Part shown: positions 26,024 through 44,997 of the stretch, one piece after another
Layout: every line of letters begins with the position of its first letter
Position numbering within the stretch: the first letter of the stretch is position 1
Origin: Hydra vulgaris
Lineage: Eukaryota; Cnidaria; Hydrozoa; Anthoathecata; Hydridae
Reading direction: 5' to 3'
DNA: 64,000 bases
Assembly: GCF_038396675.1 (NCBI RefSeq)
Contig: NC_088933.1
Span: 22,675,001 to 22,739,000, forward strand
Position numbers and translations under genes: made by a program
The notes under the pieces: generated by a model
Told to the model about the DNA's origin: nothing
Databases searched by the model: none
Seen by the model: the letters and a program-made list of their open reading frames with translations, nothing else

Positions 26024-28361
26024 CTAAACACAAAGAGTTGCCATATAATTTCTATCAATCTCAGGCATGTAGGGCATCATTTTTTTAATATCTTCATTCT
26101 TTTCTTTTGAAAGTAAGTGGCTTTTTTTGGTCTGAATTGACAGTTTTGGTGCAGTTATGGGATATGCTGTAGATTTCTTTTTTCTTAATGATTGGGCACC
26201 TGCAAAAACTGAGGTGAAGCCGTCTGCATGTTTTGTTTTAAATGAAACAGTAAAAGGATGATTGGAATAGTATTTTAATTGCTTTACTTGAGTAAAGGGC
26301 ACTTTGGTAAAGTTATAGCTTTTAGCTCCAGCTTGAATATTTAAAAAATCAACATCTTTCATCTGCAGGATATTGAAAGGTTTCTGTCGCCTAACAGACT
26401 TTAGTATTCTGATCAGACCCAGAGGACTGTATACCTCAGTTTTTTTTAATTTTTGGTCAATGCTGCTATGAACCGCATCAACCTCTTGAACACAGCCATG
26501 TCCGCTTGCAGAAAACTTTTGAGTGATAGATTCAACATCAGGATGAGCATTTAAAAAATGCTTTATTGCCGTGCTCATAATACTGTTTCTATTTTGCGGA
26601 ACGCAAGAATCTGACCATAAAATGAGGTTCTTAAGTTGTGGATGGGTGGTAAGCACAGATTCTAAAATTCGTAGAATTGCAGATGCCAAATCATTTCCGG
26701 CTCTGCCAGATTGGCTTTCAGACCAGATACAACAATAAACATCTTTATCTAAAGAAAGATGTGCTGTCATGTTATAAACAGACAGCTTCCTAAGATAAAA
26801 GAAGTTGGATATCTCAGCCTTGGGAACTGTTAAAACATTTTGTAAATCAAAACAGAGAACAGGATGTCCTGACTGTCTGTCTTTTTTGCGCTCTTCGCGT
26901 GCATCTTCTTTTTGTTCAATATGACTTAGATGCTGAGCCCGTTCACAATCACTTAAAATACCTTCAGCACTTTTGATTTTAAAAATTTCACATTTATCAC
27001 ACCTAACTTTTTTTCTTTGCTGGAAAGAAATATTGAACTCAGTTAAAAAAATTTCAGAGTATAAGTGCTTTTTAGCCGGTTGAAATCGTTTTTGCTGACA
27101 AAAGTCTTGGTAAAGCTCATACAGTCGACTAATAGACAATTCAGACTCAAAGTATTTTCTATTTGTATTAGCACGGCAATAGTGCGAGTCTATAACCGGA
27201 ATACTATATATGTGTTTCCTAACGCCATCTCTGACCGCGTCAGGAATTTTCTTTTTTGTATGTTTACCTTGTTTTCTTGGGGTAGGCGTGTTTGTATCTG
27301 TTTGGAAATGTTTATAAAAATATGAAATTCTTTGTTGGCTTATGTCAAGAGTGTTTAAAAAGAAAGGTTTGCAAACTCTGATGGGAATCCCTGCCAGGTG
27401 AAAAAAGTAGGCAAATGAGTATTGCCGCCTCGATGAAATTGCAAGTGTTCGTTTAGTTTTTTTCACAATACGTGTTGTATTTTCACTATAAAAGTGTGCT
27501 TTGAGGTCACCATTGAGTTCCCAAAATTTGTTAAATAGTAACTCCCGTTGCTCTTGCGGAAAATAAATGTGGCATTTAAATTTACAGTTAGTACAGTCCT
27601 TCTCATTATTGATCTCTCTCTTTCTTCTTATCACTTTATTCCTGCTTTTATACTCCTGGCCAGCTTGACGCCTTTTTTTATTGACATTGCATTTCCAGCT
27701 ATCTGGATTTCTGGTTCTTTTACGTCCAACTTTTTTTTTGTCGAGAGTTGCTCTATTGGCACAACTATTTCTAAATCCGTATGTAGTAGCTTATTGTGGA
27801 AACTTGAATCGACACTGTAGAAATAAAAAGTATAAACTTTAGCTACATTTAAAAACAACATAATATTAAAAAAAAATCAAAAATTAATGACAATTGGAAT
27901 TTCATAAGCATCGTAATTAGCAGGGTAATATAAGTTATTTTTTTACAGTTAGGAAATAAATAATATAAAGAATTTAGTCTTACTTAAAGACTTTGCACAT
28001 AGTTATTTAAAGGCACAATATATATAGTTATACATATAGTTATATATATATATATAGTTATACATATAGATTTATAGTTAGTTAACTACTAGTACTGTGT
28101 ATGAGAGCTAGTCTTAAGTTATTTTAACCCTTTAATGCACGATATTTATATAATAGTTGATAATGCACGATATAATAGTTGACTATTTTATCGTTAAAAG
28201 AACATAAAATGGAATCCAATTATCGGAAAAATAAAATTTTCCTTTTTATTTTCAAATTTTAAAATTACCATAGTAATAGAAACTACTTACGAGTCGGTAT
28301 TAAGTAATTCAAAGTCAACTGTTTCTTTTGTAACTAAACCAATAAACTTACTTGACGACAT
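26024..28361 (-). pseudogene. DUF7869-like transposon gene, two exons, one 1-nt frame break
   Basis: Exon 1 is 28361-28291 (starts MSSSKFIGLVTKETVDFELL, donor C|GTAAGT), exon 2 is 27814-26024 (acceptor TTTCTACAG). Exon 2 is open from its start to an A9 run at 27731-27739. There the frame shifts by one, continuing RKRTRNPDSWKCNVNKKRRQ, AGQEYKSRNK, CTNCKFKCHIYF and on to the stop at 26024. Later landmarks: a Cys pair CDKCEIF, VLCFDLQNVLTVPK, CCIWSESQSGRAGNDLASAI, LILWSDSCVPQNRN, KFSASGHGCVQEVDAVH. Asp in CFDLQ and SDSC plus the GH/EVD region suggest an RNase-H-like core, as in the DUF7869 family, whose members I believe are transposon-derived; that name is from memory. Total about 620 residues. 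Apart from the A-run shift the gene is intact. Confidence 0.75.
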
Positions 28362-28665
28362 TTTGAAAATATCAAAATAAAAAATCACGTGACTTGCGCT
28401 ACAACATTGATTTGCAGATTTGGGCATTAGAACATTATAATACTAAAATGTTTTAAAAAAGTGAAATAGAATAAGATAAAACTAACAAAATACGTAAAAT
28501 TGTAATTAGAACAAAGTCAAATTGAATAAATCTTGACGAAGCAGAGAAAGTAATAATTTATTGATAAGTGGAAATAATACATTATACTTTTTTAAACAAT
28601 AAAAATTGGTTTTTGCAACAACAAAAAAATTTGTAGATAAACAAGATAATACTGAGGGGACGATA

Positions 28666-28819
28666 TGTCATCACCTTATAATATGACATAAAAGTATTTG
28701 TAAAAAAAGCGCGAGTTGAAAGTATCTTTGAAAATTGTTGAATTGTTGCACGAGGATTTTTTATAAGAAATAAGATAAGGTTGATTATTTGTAGCAAAAT
28801 TCAATGATTTATAAATTAC

Positions 28820-28825
<6 letters not shown>
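28666..28825. other. Spacer, no gene seen
   Basis: AT-rich flank between the transposon and the next microsatellite. Confidence 0.4.

Positions 28826-28908
<83 letters not shown>
28826..28908. repeat. (TA)n microsatellite
   Basis: About 41 TA units immediately left of a Penelope-type end. Confidence 0.95.
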
Positions 28909-28911
<3 letters not shown>

Positions 28912-28939
28912 TAGTAAAAGACACTTATCCAACTTTTTT

Positions 28940-28979
28940 CTTCAACTTTAAGTTTCATCATTGCTGGATCATCAGGAAG
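28940..28979 (-). ncRNA. Hammerhead-like motif in a solo Penelope end
   Basis: On minus: CTTC-CTGATGA, stem II with only CA-GCAA-TG pairing, GAA, AC-TTAAA-GT, T, GAAG. Stem I (CTTC/GAAG) and the core are good; stem II is weak. It lies in a 75-bp island between two (TA)n tracts. Confidence 0.6.
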
Positions 28980-28980
28980 A

Positions 28981-28981
<1 letters not shown>

Positions 28982-29065
<84 letters not shown>

Positions 29066-29090
29066 TATATATATATACATATATATATAA
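28982..29090. repeat. (TA)n microsatellite
   Basis: TA tract right of the solo Penelope end, with CATATATA breaks at its right end. Confidence 0.95.
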
Positions 29091-29351
29091 ATCCCTAAAT
29101 AAAATCATATAATATATGTTTTATATATAATATATTAATAATATATTATATATAAATCATATATTATATAACTTATATAATATTATTTAAGTTAATGTGC
29201 CTTATTGTTATCTTAATTTTATTTTTTAATTTGATTAATTAATGTGCCTTATTATTACCACAAAATAATATTTATACAAAACATGGTTTAATATCATTAC
29301 TTTCATAATTTATATTGTAATTAGAAAAGAAATAACAAAGAAGAAGATAAA

Positions 29352-32300
29352 ATGGTCAAAGCTGTTCTTGTTAAGTACCTTGGCGAACAAAAAATTGTTA
29401 TTGCTAATAATAGCAGTATTATTGATTTTTTTAATAATGGTATGCATATTTATTTTTAAAAATTTCAGAAATACACATTTAATAATGTTTATAGATTGTT
29501 AAAAATAATGTAAAATTTTTACATAATATTTTGCTTAAGTAAAATTTTTGCAAATGTATATGCATGCTATTTAATATTTTCATTTTAATTCTTAATCAAG
29601 TTTGCATAGAGTAACTTTAAAAACAGACTGCGAAACATTTCAATATAATATATAAAATATATCTTTATTTATACACATATATATATATATATTTTATTTT
29701 ATTATGTTTTATTTTAAGTTGCTGCTTTTAAGTGGGGTTGTCAAATTCTGGTGTCAAAGTTACCCCACATTACCTTTTTAACTTTTTAAACTTTTTTTAA
29801 ATAAATTTGAAATAAGCTAAGAGCCTACAAAAGATACAGATCTGAAGAAAAATTATGTTTTGTTTTTATTTAGTTTCAAAGTTATGTTTTTATTTTAGTT
29901 TCAAAGAAGTTTGCTAGTACTAGTGGGAACATTTGTGGAATCACATGGAATGGATGTAATGTCGATGAAGATTTTTTTTGCCATTCTAAATGAGCAAAAT
30001 CTGGAAGTTGAGGCCTTGTCTTTGCCAGTGTCTAAACTTTATTCAAGCTCTTTCTGCCAAATGTCATCATGCTCACCAGCAGAATATTGTTCAAAGCATT
30101 CATCCAATCCTCCACTATTGACTTATGATGAGACATCTAGTTCACACCAACAATCTAGTGACCATTCAAATTTAGAGAGCGCAGCCGATGTATCTGAACC
30201 AGTATTTATTCAAGAAGCTTTAGCTCAAAAACGTGCGTTTTCACAGTCTTCATTGACAGGCGTTTCCAGTCAACTATCTTATACTGCTCAAGTGGCTTTC
30301 GCATCTAATCCACTAACAAATGCAATCCAAAAACTAAGGTTAAATTGTTGTATTTGTGATTTTAAAACATATAGACCTTATATATTGATATCTCATCTTA
30401 AATTACATGGTCAGGCAGGTTCAGTAGTATGCAATAATTGTTTTACTAAATTTAAAAGTGTTAGAGGTTTTCAACTTCATTATAAAAACTGTCTCATTCC
30501 AATTACTATGATTGAAGATGTTGAAGAAATTGGTGACACTGTTGAAGAAATTGACATGGAGATTCCAACAGAGAATAGAAAGCTTGGTGCATTAGCTCTA
30601 CACCTGAGAGGAAAATATAGATGTTCTGAAAATGTGTCAATATTATTTTTTCAAATTTAAAAGATATTTTAACTGATAACACACCAAAAGAAGAGCTTTC
30701 TACAATTTGCCAGCAATTACCAGCAGAATATTTAAGAAAGCAGTACTTTAAAAATGCTTTCAATGTACCAAAAGTTGAATCTATTTCTGAAAATGGCTTA
30801 CAGGGATGCTATATTTCATTTAAATAAATACTTAAGTTTATTTTGATATCCCGTGAATATGATAAGTGTTTAGAAAATTCTTCTGAAATATTGATTTCAG
30901 AAGAATTCATTGTTTTCAGATGATTTAGGTATTACCAATCCAATAGGTAAATCGAGAGGAAACCATAAGTTGTAGGTTTTGTATTTTCAGTTGTTAAATG
31001 TAGCTGATTATAGCCTCAGTAAAACTTTTTCAATATATCCTTTATCAATAACTGGTTCTAAATCAGTTAAAAATAAAATCTTTATGAAATCACCTCTACT
31101 TGATTTAGTTCAATTTCTAAATGAGCTATCTTTGTTTGATTCCTCAACTCTAACCGATACTAAAGGTAAGCGATTCACAGTTAAATTGAAGAACTTCATT
31201 GGTGATTCGTTAGCATGTAATGCAATTGCTGGTTTTAAGGAAGGCTTTAACAGGAAGGTTCTTAGGTGTTGTCGAGTTTGTAATTCTACTCGTTCAGATA
31301 TGCTTATTCACAATAGACATTCTCAGTGTATTGTTCGTGGTATAGAAGAACATAAGATAATCATAAGAACTTGATAATCCACTTCTACCTCTTAAACAAC
31401 ATCAAAAATGGTCAAAATTGTATGGTGTTCATTCTGCAAGCATTTTATCAGAAATTAGAAATTTTGATGTCACAAAACAAGTGCTTTTTGATCCCATGCA
31501 GGATTTGTTAGAAGGTGTAATACCTTTACAGATAGAACTTTACTTAAATAACGCTGTTTGTCAAGGTTTATTTACACTAGATAGCTTAAATGACTTTGTA
31601 AAGTGCTTTTAGGCAATTAATTGAGTTTTATATAGGCGGTGCCATTGTCAGGCTTACATCCTGATATTGATGAAAAACATTTTTTGACTTAAGAAGCACT
31701 TGATCATTAAATGTTATAGTTTATAACTTGTTCTAAGTTTTTTATTATAAAAATAATTTTGCATTTTTTTATTTGAAGATTTTACCATGACAAGTTTAAT
31801 AACGACTTTCTCCTAATATTATGGTATTAATATCTACTTGCATATTGATTTAGATTGATAAAATTCTTTTTATTGGTGACGTTAGACAACAACTCATTAA
31901 TTACTTTACATTAATTCTCCCATATCCCAACTCATACTATCATTGAAAATAGAATTCTTCTGCACAAAATATTTTTTTCAAAGTTAAAGTCGACTTGTCT
32001 TGGCTTATATCCTTGTTATGGTCAACGATGGGTAAGTGAAATATTACGTTTAATAATGTATTTGTTAGTCCAATTTGCTCATACTAAAAGTGATAGTATT
32101 AATTTTGCATTTAAAGATTTTATTCTTTTTAAGTTCGTGAACTTTTTGGTCTAAATAGATAATCATTTATGCATTATGTATTATTAATAAGTAAATTTTA
32201 AAAGTTAATGTTTTTTAAAGTTTTATTTGACAATTTATGCATTAATGTTTGTTTAGCAAACAGCCTCATGAGTTTGCTATTACTTTTTTTTTATAAACTA

Positions 32301-33590
32301 TAAGATTATATTTTGGTTATGTTAGGATCTGATTTTTAAAAAGTTGCCAAACAATTTTCGACAACGACAGTATACCAAGTGTCACAGCTTAAAGGTGAAA
32401 AGGCTTCCACAGGTTTCTGTTTCAAATAACAATAGGAAACTTAAACCTGTTGTGACTGAATTGGTAGCTAATCAAGAGCAGCTATTAAACGATGTTGAAG
32501 TAAGAAAAATATAATTTATGTATTTAAGCAATATTTATATTATTTAGATATTCTTGTAAATAGTTTTTCTCTTAATTTATTCCGGTTTTTATAAGAATAG
32601 TTTTTATAGCTCTTGTATGTTTAAAATCGACTAGTACTTTTCATTTTAGAATGAATTAAAAAAAAAAAAAACCTTCACAGCCAACCTTGTCCATTTTAAA
32701 TAGACAACTATTTAATAATGAGACATTCAGTGTGATACCAAAGAGAATTGGTTTTGCTCCTACACTAATGCTGGAGGAAGCAATTCGTTTTTATGCTGAT
32801 TTCAAGGATGCTACAGTCAAGATACAAGCAATGTTGTTTTGGATTTCTCCAGAGTCTGGTAACCACACTGATAATTTGTTAAAGCTCCAGCAGAAACTTA
32901 TTTCCAAGAAGACATGTGATAAATTGTTTATGAAAGTGGATGTAAGTTTATCACCTGAATATTAGAATTTATTTTGAATTAAACAACATGCATGTCTATG
33001 TTTCCATGAAATTACTTTTCTTCAGTCTCTTTTTTTGTAACAGTTTAATTCTTTCACAAAAATGATTTTAAACTGGAATGTATGTGAAAAACTGGAATGT
33101 ATGTGAAAAACTGGAATGTGTACTTTAAAAATTTTCACAATATTTTTTTGCAATATTATTTTACTATTATACTATTATATATATTTTTTAGAGTGAGTCT
33201 ATTGGAGAATACATTTTTTAGTGTGAGTCTATTGGAGAATACATTTTTTAGTGTGAGTCTATTGGAGAATACATTTTTTAGTGTGAGTCTATTGGAGAAT
33301 ACATAAGATTGCCAAGTTCTTATGGTCCCCAAGTGATTTTTAATCACAAGGAGTATGGCATAAGGAGTCAACACGGTCTTGAGATGGACACTCAGCCATT
33401 AGTCAGCACCAGTGAGATGGTGGTGATTTTAGTTATTGTGTATTATTTATTGGACTTATCATATCCATCTTGTTTTGGGCAGTTGCTTGGTTTTTTTCAA
33501 GAGATATGTGGATTTGAACAATTTATTTTCATATCAAAAAAGTGCAATGCACTGTTGAACTCTTTTCGAAGTAATGTAAAGTTTGTTTGA
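29352..33590 (+). pseudogene. Multi-exon TE-type gene with C2H2 zinc finger, decayed
   Basis: Exon 1 29352-29439 (MVKAVLVKYLGEQKIVIANN, donor G|GTATGC) joins 29899 (VSKKFASTSGNICGITWNG); a T8 run at about 29970 shifts the frame into 29975-30657. That piece has the finger CCICDFKTY..HLKLH and a second Cys/His group. A frameshift near 30636 gives LKDILTDNTPKEELSTICQQ and AEYLRKQYFKNAF. Next NPIGKSRGNHKL-stop-VLYFQL (30935-31010), FIGDSLACNAIAGFKEGFNR and CRVCNST (30979-31374), VHSASILSEIRNFDVTKQVL and DLLEGVIPLQIEL (31418-31612). Later spliced pieces are 32330-32496, 32650-32941 (donor GTAAGT) and 33305-33590. GDxLxxNxIxGFxxxF and the D-x2-x-LLEG box recur in uncharacterised cnidarian transposon-like proteins. 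At least three frameshifts and several stops, so not functional. Confidence 0.55.
33181..33305 (+). repeat. 30-bp tandem repeat containing a splice-acceptor-like sequence
   Basis: Four units of ACATTTTTTAGTGTGAGTCT-ATTGGAGAAT. Each contains TTTTTTAG, and the last leads into the open frame SIGEYIRLPSSYGP. Confidence 0.9.
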
Positions 33591-33899
33591 AATATATATA
33601 CATGATCCTAAACTGCATGATACTATATATAGAATAATTTATAATGATTACAAACTAATACTAATAAAAGTATTTGCAAAGCATTTGACCTGCCATTGGA
33701 CATTAATTACATTTTATCTTTATAAAGAAAAAAAAATTAAATTACAGGAAGTTGCAAATGTCTTAACTACTGTAAATTTTCACACATTTGTGGAATTTAC
33801 TGACACTATTATAAAAAGAATTCTTTAGAAATGATTACTTATGCTATTTTTTTAAAATGTTTTTTTAAAAAGGGTAGTTAATGTAAATATTATTTGAAC

Positions 33900-34517
33900 T
33901 CATTTATTTTTATAGTTTTTTAGGAGAAACTTATTTTCGTAGCTACATTTAAAAATTAATTCAGATCTTTTGTTTAATAAGCATTTTTGATTTGCATGTG
34001 TAATTATTTCAAATTTTTCTTGCAGGCATAGTATGCATTTTTTGGAAATATTGTTATATGCAGGCGCTGTATTAAGGATAGACCAATTCAGTATAAAATC
34101 ATCAATATTTTTTTCTTTTAATTCCCATATATATTTTGACAGCATGGTGTCTTTTGAATACTTTTTATTCTTGAAAGATTGCTTATGATTGGCAAAACGT
34201 TTTTTCCATTCACCCTCTGTTATGCCAATATATTGTTTATCAGGTACATTCTTAGAGGAAACAACACATTTATATACCACATTTTTTGATAAACAACTTC
34301 CACTCATTGGATAATTGATTTTTTGTTTACAATTACAATTTTCTGTAGTTTTTTCATTTAGGGTTTCTTTTTTGTTTAACAAAGCCTTATTGTGACCTTT
34401 TATAATTCTTTCCATATTTTTTGTGCAACTGTAGGTAACTTTAATTGTATTTCGATTAAAAATTTTACGTAACTTATTAGATCGCGGGAAATGCTTATCG
34501 AACAATTTTAAAAACAC
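33900..34517 (-). pseudogene. Penelope-like GIY-YIG endonuclease region, PLE-3
   Basis: 205 codons: FDKHFPRSNKLRKIFNRNT linker, cysteine cluster CNCKQKINYPMSGSC (one Cys replaced by Tyr compared with PLE-2), YIGITEGEWKKRFANHKQS and the tail NKRSELIFKCSYENK, in which the conserved CRH is CSY. The GIY-YIG core is intact. It is separated from the RT frame by frameshifts at 34517-34748, where WFNPPYSKNVSTNIGK can be read in another frame. Confidence 0.85.
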
Positions 34518-34747
34518 TTTTCCTATGTTAGTAGAAACATTTTTGCTATATGGGGGGTTGAACCAAATTACATTTCTATTTCTATTTCGTTTTTTTGTAT
34601 TCTTTTTTTCAGGGTCAAATTTTAGTTTAAAATTTTCAAAACCACTTTTTTTTAGGGCATCTTCAAATATTCGTTTAGAGGAATTGAATACATTTTCATT
34701 TGAGGAGTTTTGGTTTAGTCTGTTATTAATTGAAATCGGGATTTGTT

Positions 34748-35190
34748 TTAGAACTTGGGTGGATGGTAAGAGTTAATGTTAATATATAATAGTTCATCGT
34801 TTGGTTTTTTGAAAGGCTTATATGAATTTTCCGAGAGGTTAAATGTGACATCAAGAAAATTCACAATTTTTAAATTTATGTTAATTTTGATTTGAAAGGC
34901 AAACTTTTTAAAAATTTTTATAATATCTTTTCTAATTTTGTCGAGCTGTGGACCAGATTTTCTACGCATTACTATTAAACCATCGTCGCGATAAAGGCCT
35001 AAATCTTTTATATTGATTATTTTACTTAACAAATCTAAAATATATAGTCCAACAAATTCACAAATTTCTGCTCCGTCATAACTGCCCATTGTTACATCAA
35101 AGCAGTCATGTATGTTTTTCTTTTTCCAAGTTTCCTTATTAAAATAAAGTAAGGTTTTTCTACAATGTTTTTTTATACGGATTGTGTCAT
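34748..35190 (-). pseudogene. Penelope-like reverse transcriptase fragment, PLE-3
   Basis: Starts at the inverted junction and runs [66 protein letters not shown] to HPPKF. Motifs B and C and the thumb are present, with an intact YRDDG box. Motif A and the N-terminus are missing because of 5' truncation. Confidence 0.85.
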
Positions 35191-35561
35191 CAGCGCCTGC
35201 ATATAACAATATTTCCAAAAAATGCATACTATGCCTACAAGAAAAATTTGAAATAATTACACATGCAAATCAAGAATGCTTATTAAACAAAAGATTGGAA
35301 TTAATTTCTAAATGTAGGCACGAAAATAAGTTTCTCCTAAAAAACTATAAAAATAAATGAGTTCAAATAATATTTACATTAACTACCATTTTTAAAAAAA
35401 CATTTTAAAAAAATAGCATAAGTAATCATTTCTAAAGAATTCTTTTTATAATAGTGTCAGTAAATTCCACAAATGTGTAAATATTTACAGTAGTTAAGAC
35501 ATTTGCAATTTCCTGTAATTTAATTTTTGGTATAAATTGAAGTTTTATTAATTTGATCATC

Positions 35562-35603
35562 CATTTCTGATGAATCTTTGTTGATGAAACACAGTGTTAA
35601 ATG
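35562..35603 (+). ncRNA. Hammerhead ribozyme motif, PLE-3 right arm
   Basis: CATTT/AAATG, ATC/GAT and ACA-CAG-TGT stems around CTGATGA and GAA; the cleavage nucleotide is T instead of the C found in both PLE-2 copies. The corresponding left end is cut off before the motif. Confidence 0.85.
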
Positions 35604-35706
35604 GAAAAAATTTTTGTTAAGTGATTTTCTACTACTAATATAATTGCTCTGTTCTTTTAAGAACATTGAGCACTCTATTGTGTAGAATACTTTTTAAAGT
35701 TGTTTA

Positions 35707-35708
<2 letters not shown>

Positions 35709-35790
<82 letters not shown>
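35709..35790. repeat. (TA)n microsatellite
   Basis: About 40 TA units at the right end of PLE-3. Confidence 0.95.
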
Positions 35791-35793
<3 letters not shown>

Positions 35794-35869
35794 AGAGAGT
35801 TTTGTTTTTAGTGAATTGCATGGTCATTATAGAAGAAAAAAAGCATATTTTAAGAATACTGAAATTTCC

Positions 35870-36066
35870 TTAAACATAACGGATAACATAACGGGTAATT
35901 ACCCGTTATCTCAGGTTTTCAAACATAACGGATAACATAACGGCAGTTACCGTTATGTTATTTTCTTACGAATTATACATTGAACAAAACGGTAATTACC
36001 CGTTATAAAACACGAAAACTGGCGTTATGTTTTTAAAAATTATAACAGGTAATTTTTTTACTGTGT
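35870..36066 (+). mobile_element. CGTTATG-rich MITE, right half
   Basis: CATAACGG motifs in both orientations, a perfect 22-bp palindrome at 35888-35909 (ATAACGGGTAA/TTACCCGTTAT) and a terminal TTTTTTTACTGTGT mirroring the start at 24889. Confidence 0.55.
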
Positions 36067-36067
36067 A

Positions 36068-36340
36068 GCTATATTTGCATTCATCAATAGTTACTTATCT
36101 TTTGGCAAAATTGTTTGGGTTAGTACAAACAAATCTAAACTTGAATGTCTCCCCAAGCAACAGAATCATTCAGTAAGAATTACTTATTTTCATAACCACT
36201 TCACAAAAGCTAAACCTCTTCTAAAAATCATGAGGGCTTTTAATATTTATGAAATAAACATACTCAAAGTTACACATTTTATGTTCCAACATCAGTTTAA
36301 AAAAACTCTAAAAGATGAAATGTTTTTGTATTTAATATTT
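36068..36340 (+). pseudogene. LINE C-terminal fragment
   Basis: Reads FINSYLSFGKIVWVSTNKSK, LECLPKQQ, VRITYFHNHFTKAKPLL and IYEINILKVTHFMFQHQF. This is the region after the RT thumb in CR1/jockey-like elements. It begins just where the LINE at 22880-24893 stops, in the same orientation. Confidence 0.75.
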
Positions 36341-37056
36341 TTTAATATTTTATTTGACGGAAATTATCTTTGAATTGTAAATGGTTACTGATAAAAAAAA
36401 ACATAAAATAATATCTTTTATATCTAAAAAAAGATGGGCGTTTGAGATAAATATTTTGCATTCATAGAGTCAACATCTTAAAATTGTATTAGTACACGTG
36501 TACTAATACAATTAATTAGTTAACCAAGATATCCATAGAAAATATTGTTTTATTAATCTTAGTATTGTATTGCTTGTGTTTATGTTTATTCACTCTGTGG
36601 TGCAATCAAAATGAAACATTCGAAATTAAGTGGTTTGTTTTTTAAACTCTAAGGATATATATTACAGTTATTTACAAAATATTTATAGAGCTTCTTTTTA
36701 GAATATTTCGTTGTGAATTTGACAATTTCAACTTCCTAATATAAACTCGTCATTACAAATTAAAATTAAACAAAAAAGTCTAAAAAATATTTGAAAAATT
36801 CCCCGTTTTAACAATTATTAAACACGTATATTTTAACTATATAAGGTATTGAGGTTATTTCAAAACCATTTTGAAATTATTTCCACGCACCACCCACCAC
36901 CAAGACCCTATTATCACCAAACTCATTAACTTATTATCACCAAACATATTATTTTATGTACTAATTTATAAGCCGAATTCTTTGATTCTAAAGTAGGATA
37001 TATGATAAGGTTTGTATATTTAAATGTATGATAATTTTAATTATTTGCTTTAATAT
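36341..37056. other. Spacer downstream of the K2P gene
   Basis: AT-rich. The only structure I see is the palindrome at 36482-36513; no gene. Confidence 0.5.
36482..36513. repeat. Perfect 32-bp palindrome
   Basis: AATTGTATTAGTACAC followed by its exact reverse complement with no loop; centre CACGTG. Confidence 0.95.
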
Positions 37057-44494
<7,438 letters not shown>

Positions 44495-44650
44495 TCTAAA
44501 AAATTTATGCAAAAGTTATATTATCAACAAAGAAATATTGCTAAAAACAAATATATATTATAAACAAAGAAAAAATGTTATTAACAAATGAGTATTACTT
44601 ATAATAAGTAATATTTTAAAACAATATTTTAATGTTTTTTAAAAAGAAAA

Positions 44651-44703
44651 CAACAAAAGAACATGTTTCGTTTTTGCTAAAAATGAAACATGTTCTTTTG
44701 TTG
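44651..44703. repeat. Perfect 19-bp-stem hairpin
   Basis: CAACAAAAGAACATGTTTC, 15-nt loop, exact complement; upstream of the K2P start. Confidence 0.95.
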
Positions 44704-44754
44704 GAGTGTTGTTTTGAAAAAACAACAAGTTTAAAAAAATTTTGATACAATCGT

Positions 44755-44757
<3 letters not shown>

Positions 44758-44786
<29 letters not shown>

Positions 44787-44936
44787 CATACATACATACA
44801 TACATACATACATACATACATACATACATACATACATACATACATACATACATACATACATACATACATACATACATACATACATACATACATACATACA
44901 TACATACATACATACATACATACATACATACATACA

Positions 44937-44970
<34 letters not shown>

Positions 44971-44995
44971 CATACATATATACATGCATACATAC
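44758..44995. repeat. (CATA)n microsatellite, about 60 units
   Basis: Almost uninterrupted tetranucleotide array that ends within a Tc1 transposase scrap. The long YVCM/HTYI open frames across it are repeat artefacts. Confidence 0.97.
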
Positions 44996-44997
44996 AT

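Larger units (their letters stand above)
25082..28665 (-). mobile_element. DNA transposon with DUF7869-like gene
   Basis: Terminal inverted repeats ATCGTCCCCTCAGTATTATC.. (25 bp: 25082-25106 and 28641-28665, perfect). Outside CGTCCCC lies ATAT on both sides, a possible 4-bp target duplication. It contains one two-exon gene on - and one nested non-autonomous insertion (25443-25913). It appears inserted into the CGTTATG MITE. Confidence 0.75.
33735..35708 (-). mobile_element. Penelope-like element PLE-3, truncated, with inverted 3' copy
   Basis: A minus-strand RT-EN body (35190-33735) joined at about 35190 to a plus-strand copy of its own 3' end (35190-35700). The right end carries GAGCACTCTATTG and abuts (TA)n. 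Same family as PLE-2. Confidence 0.88.

Noticed and set aside
27065-27325. Plus-strand frames within 27065-27820
   Set aside because: Antisense shadows of the DUF7869-like gene.
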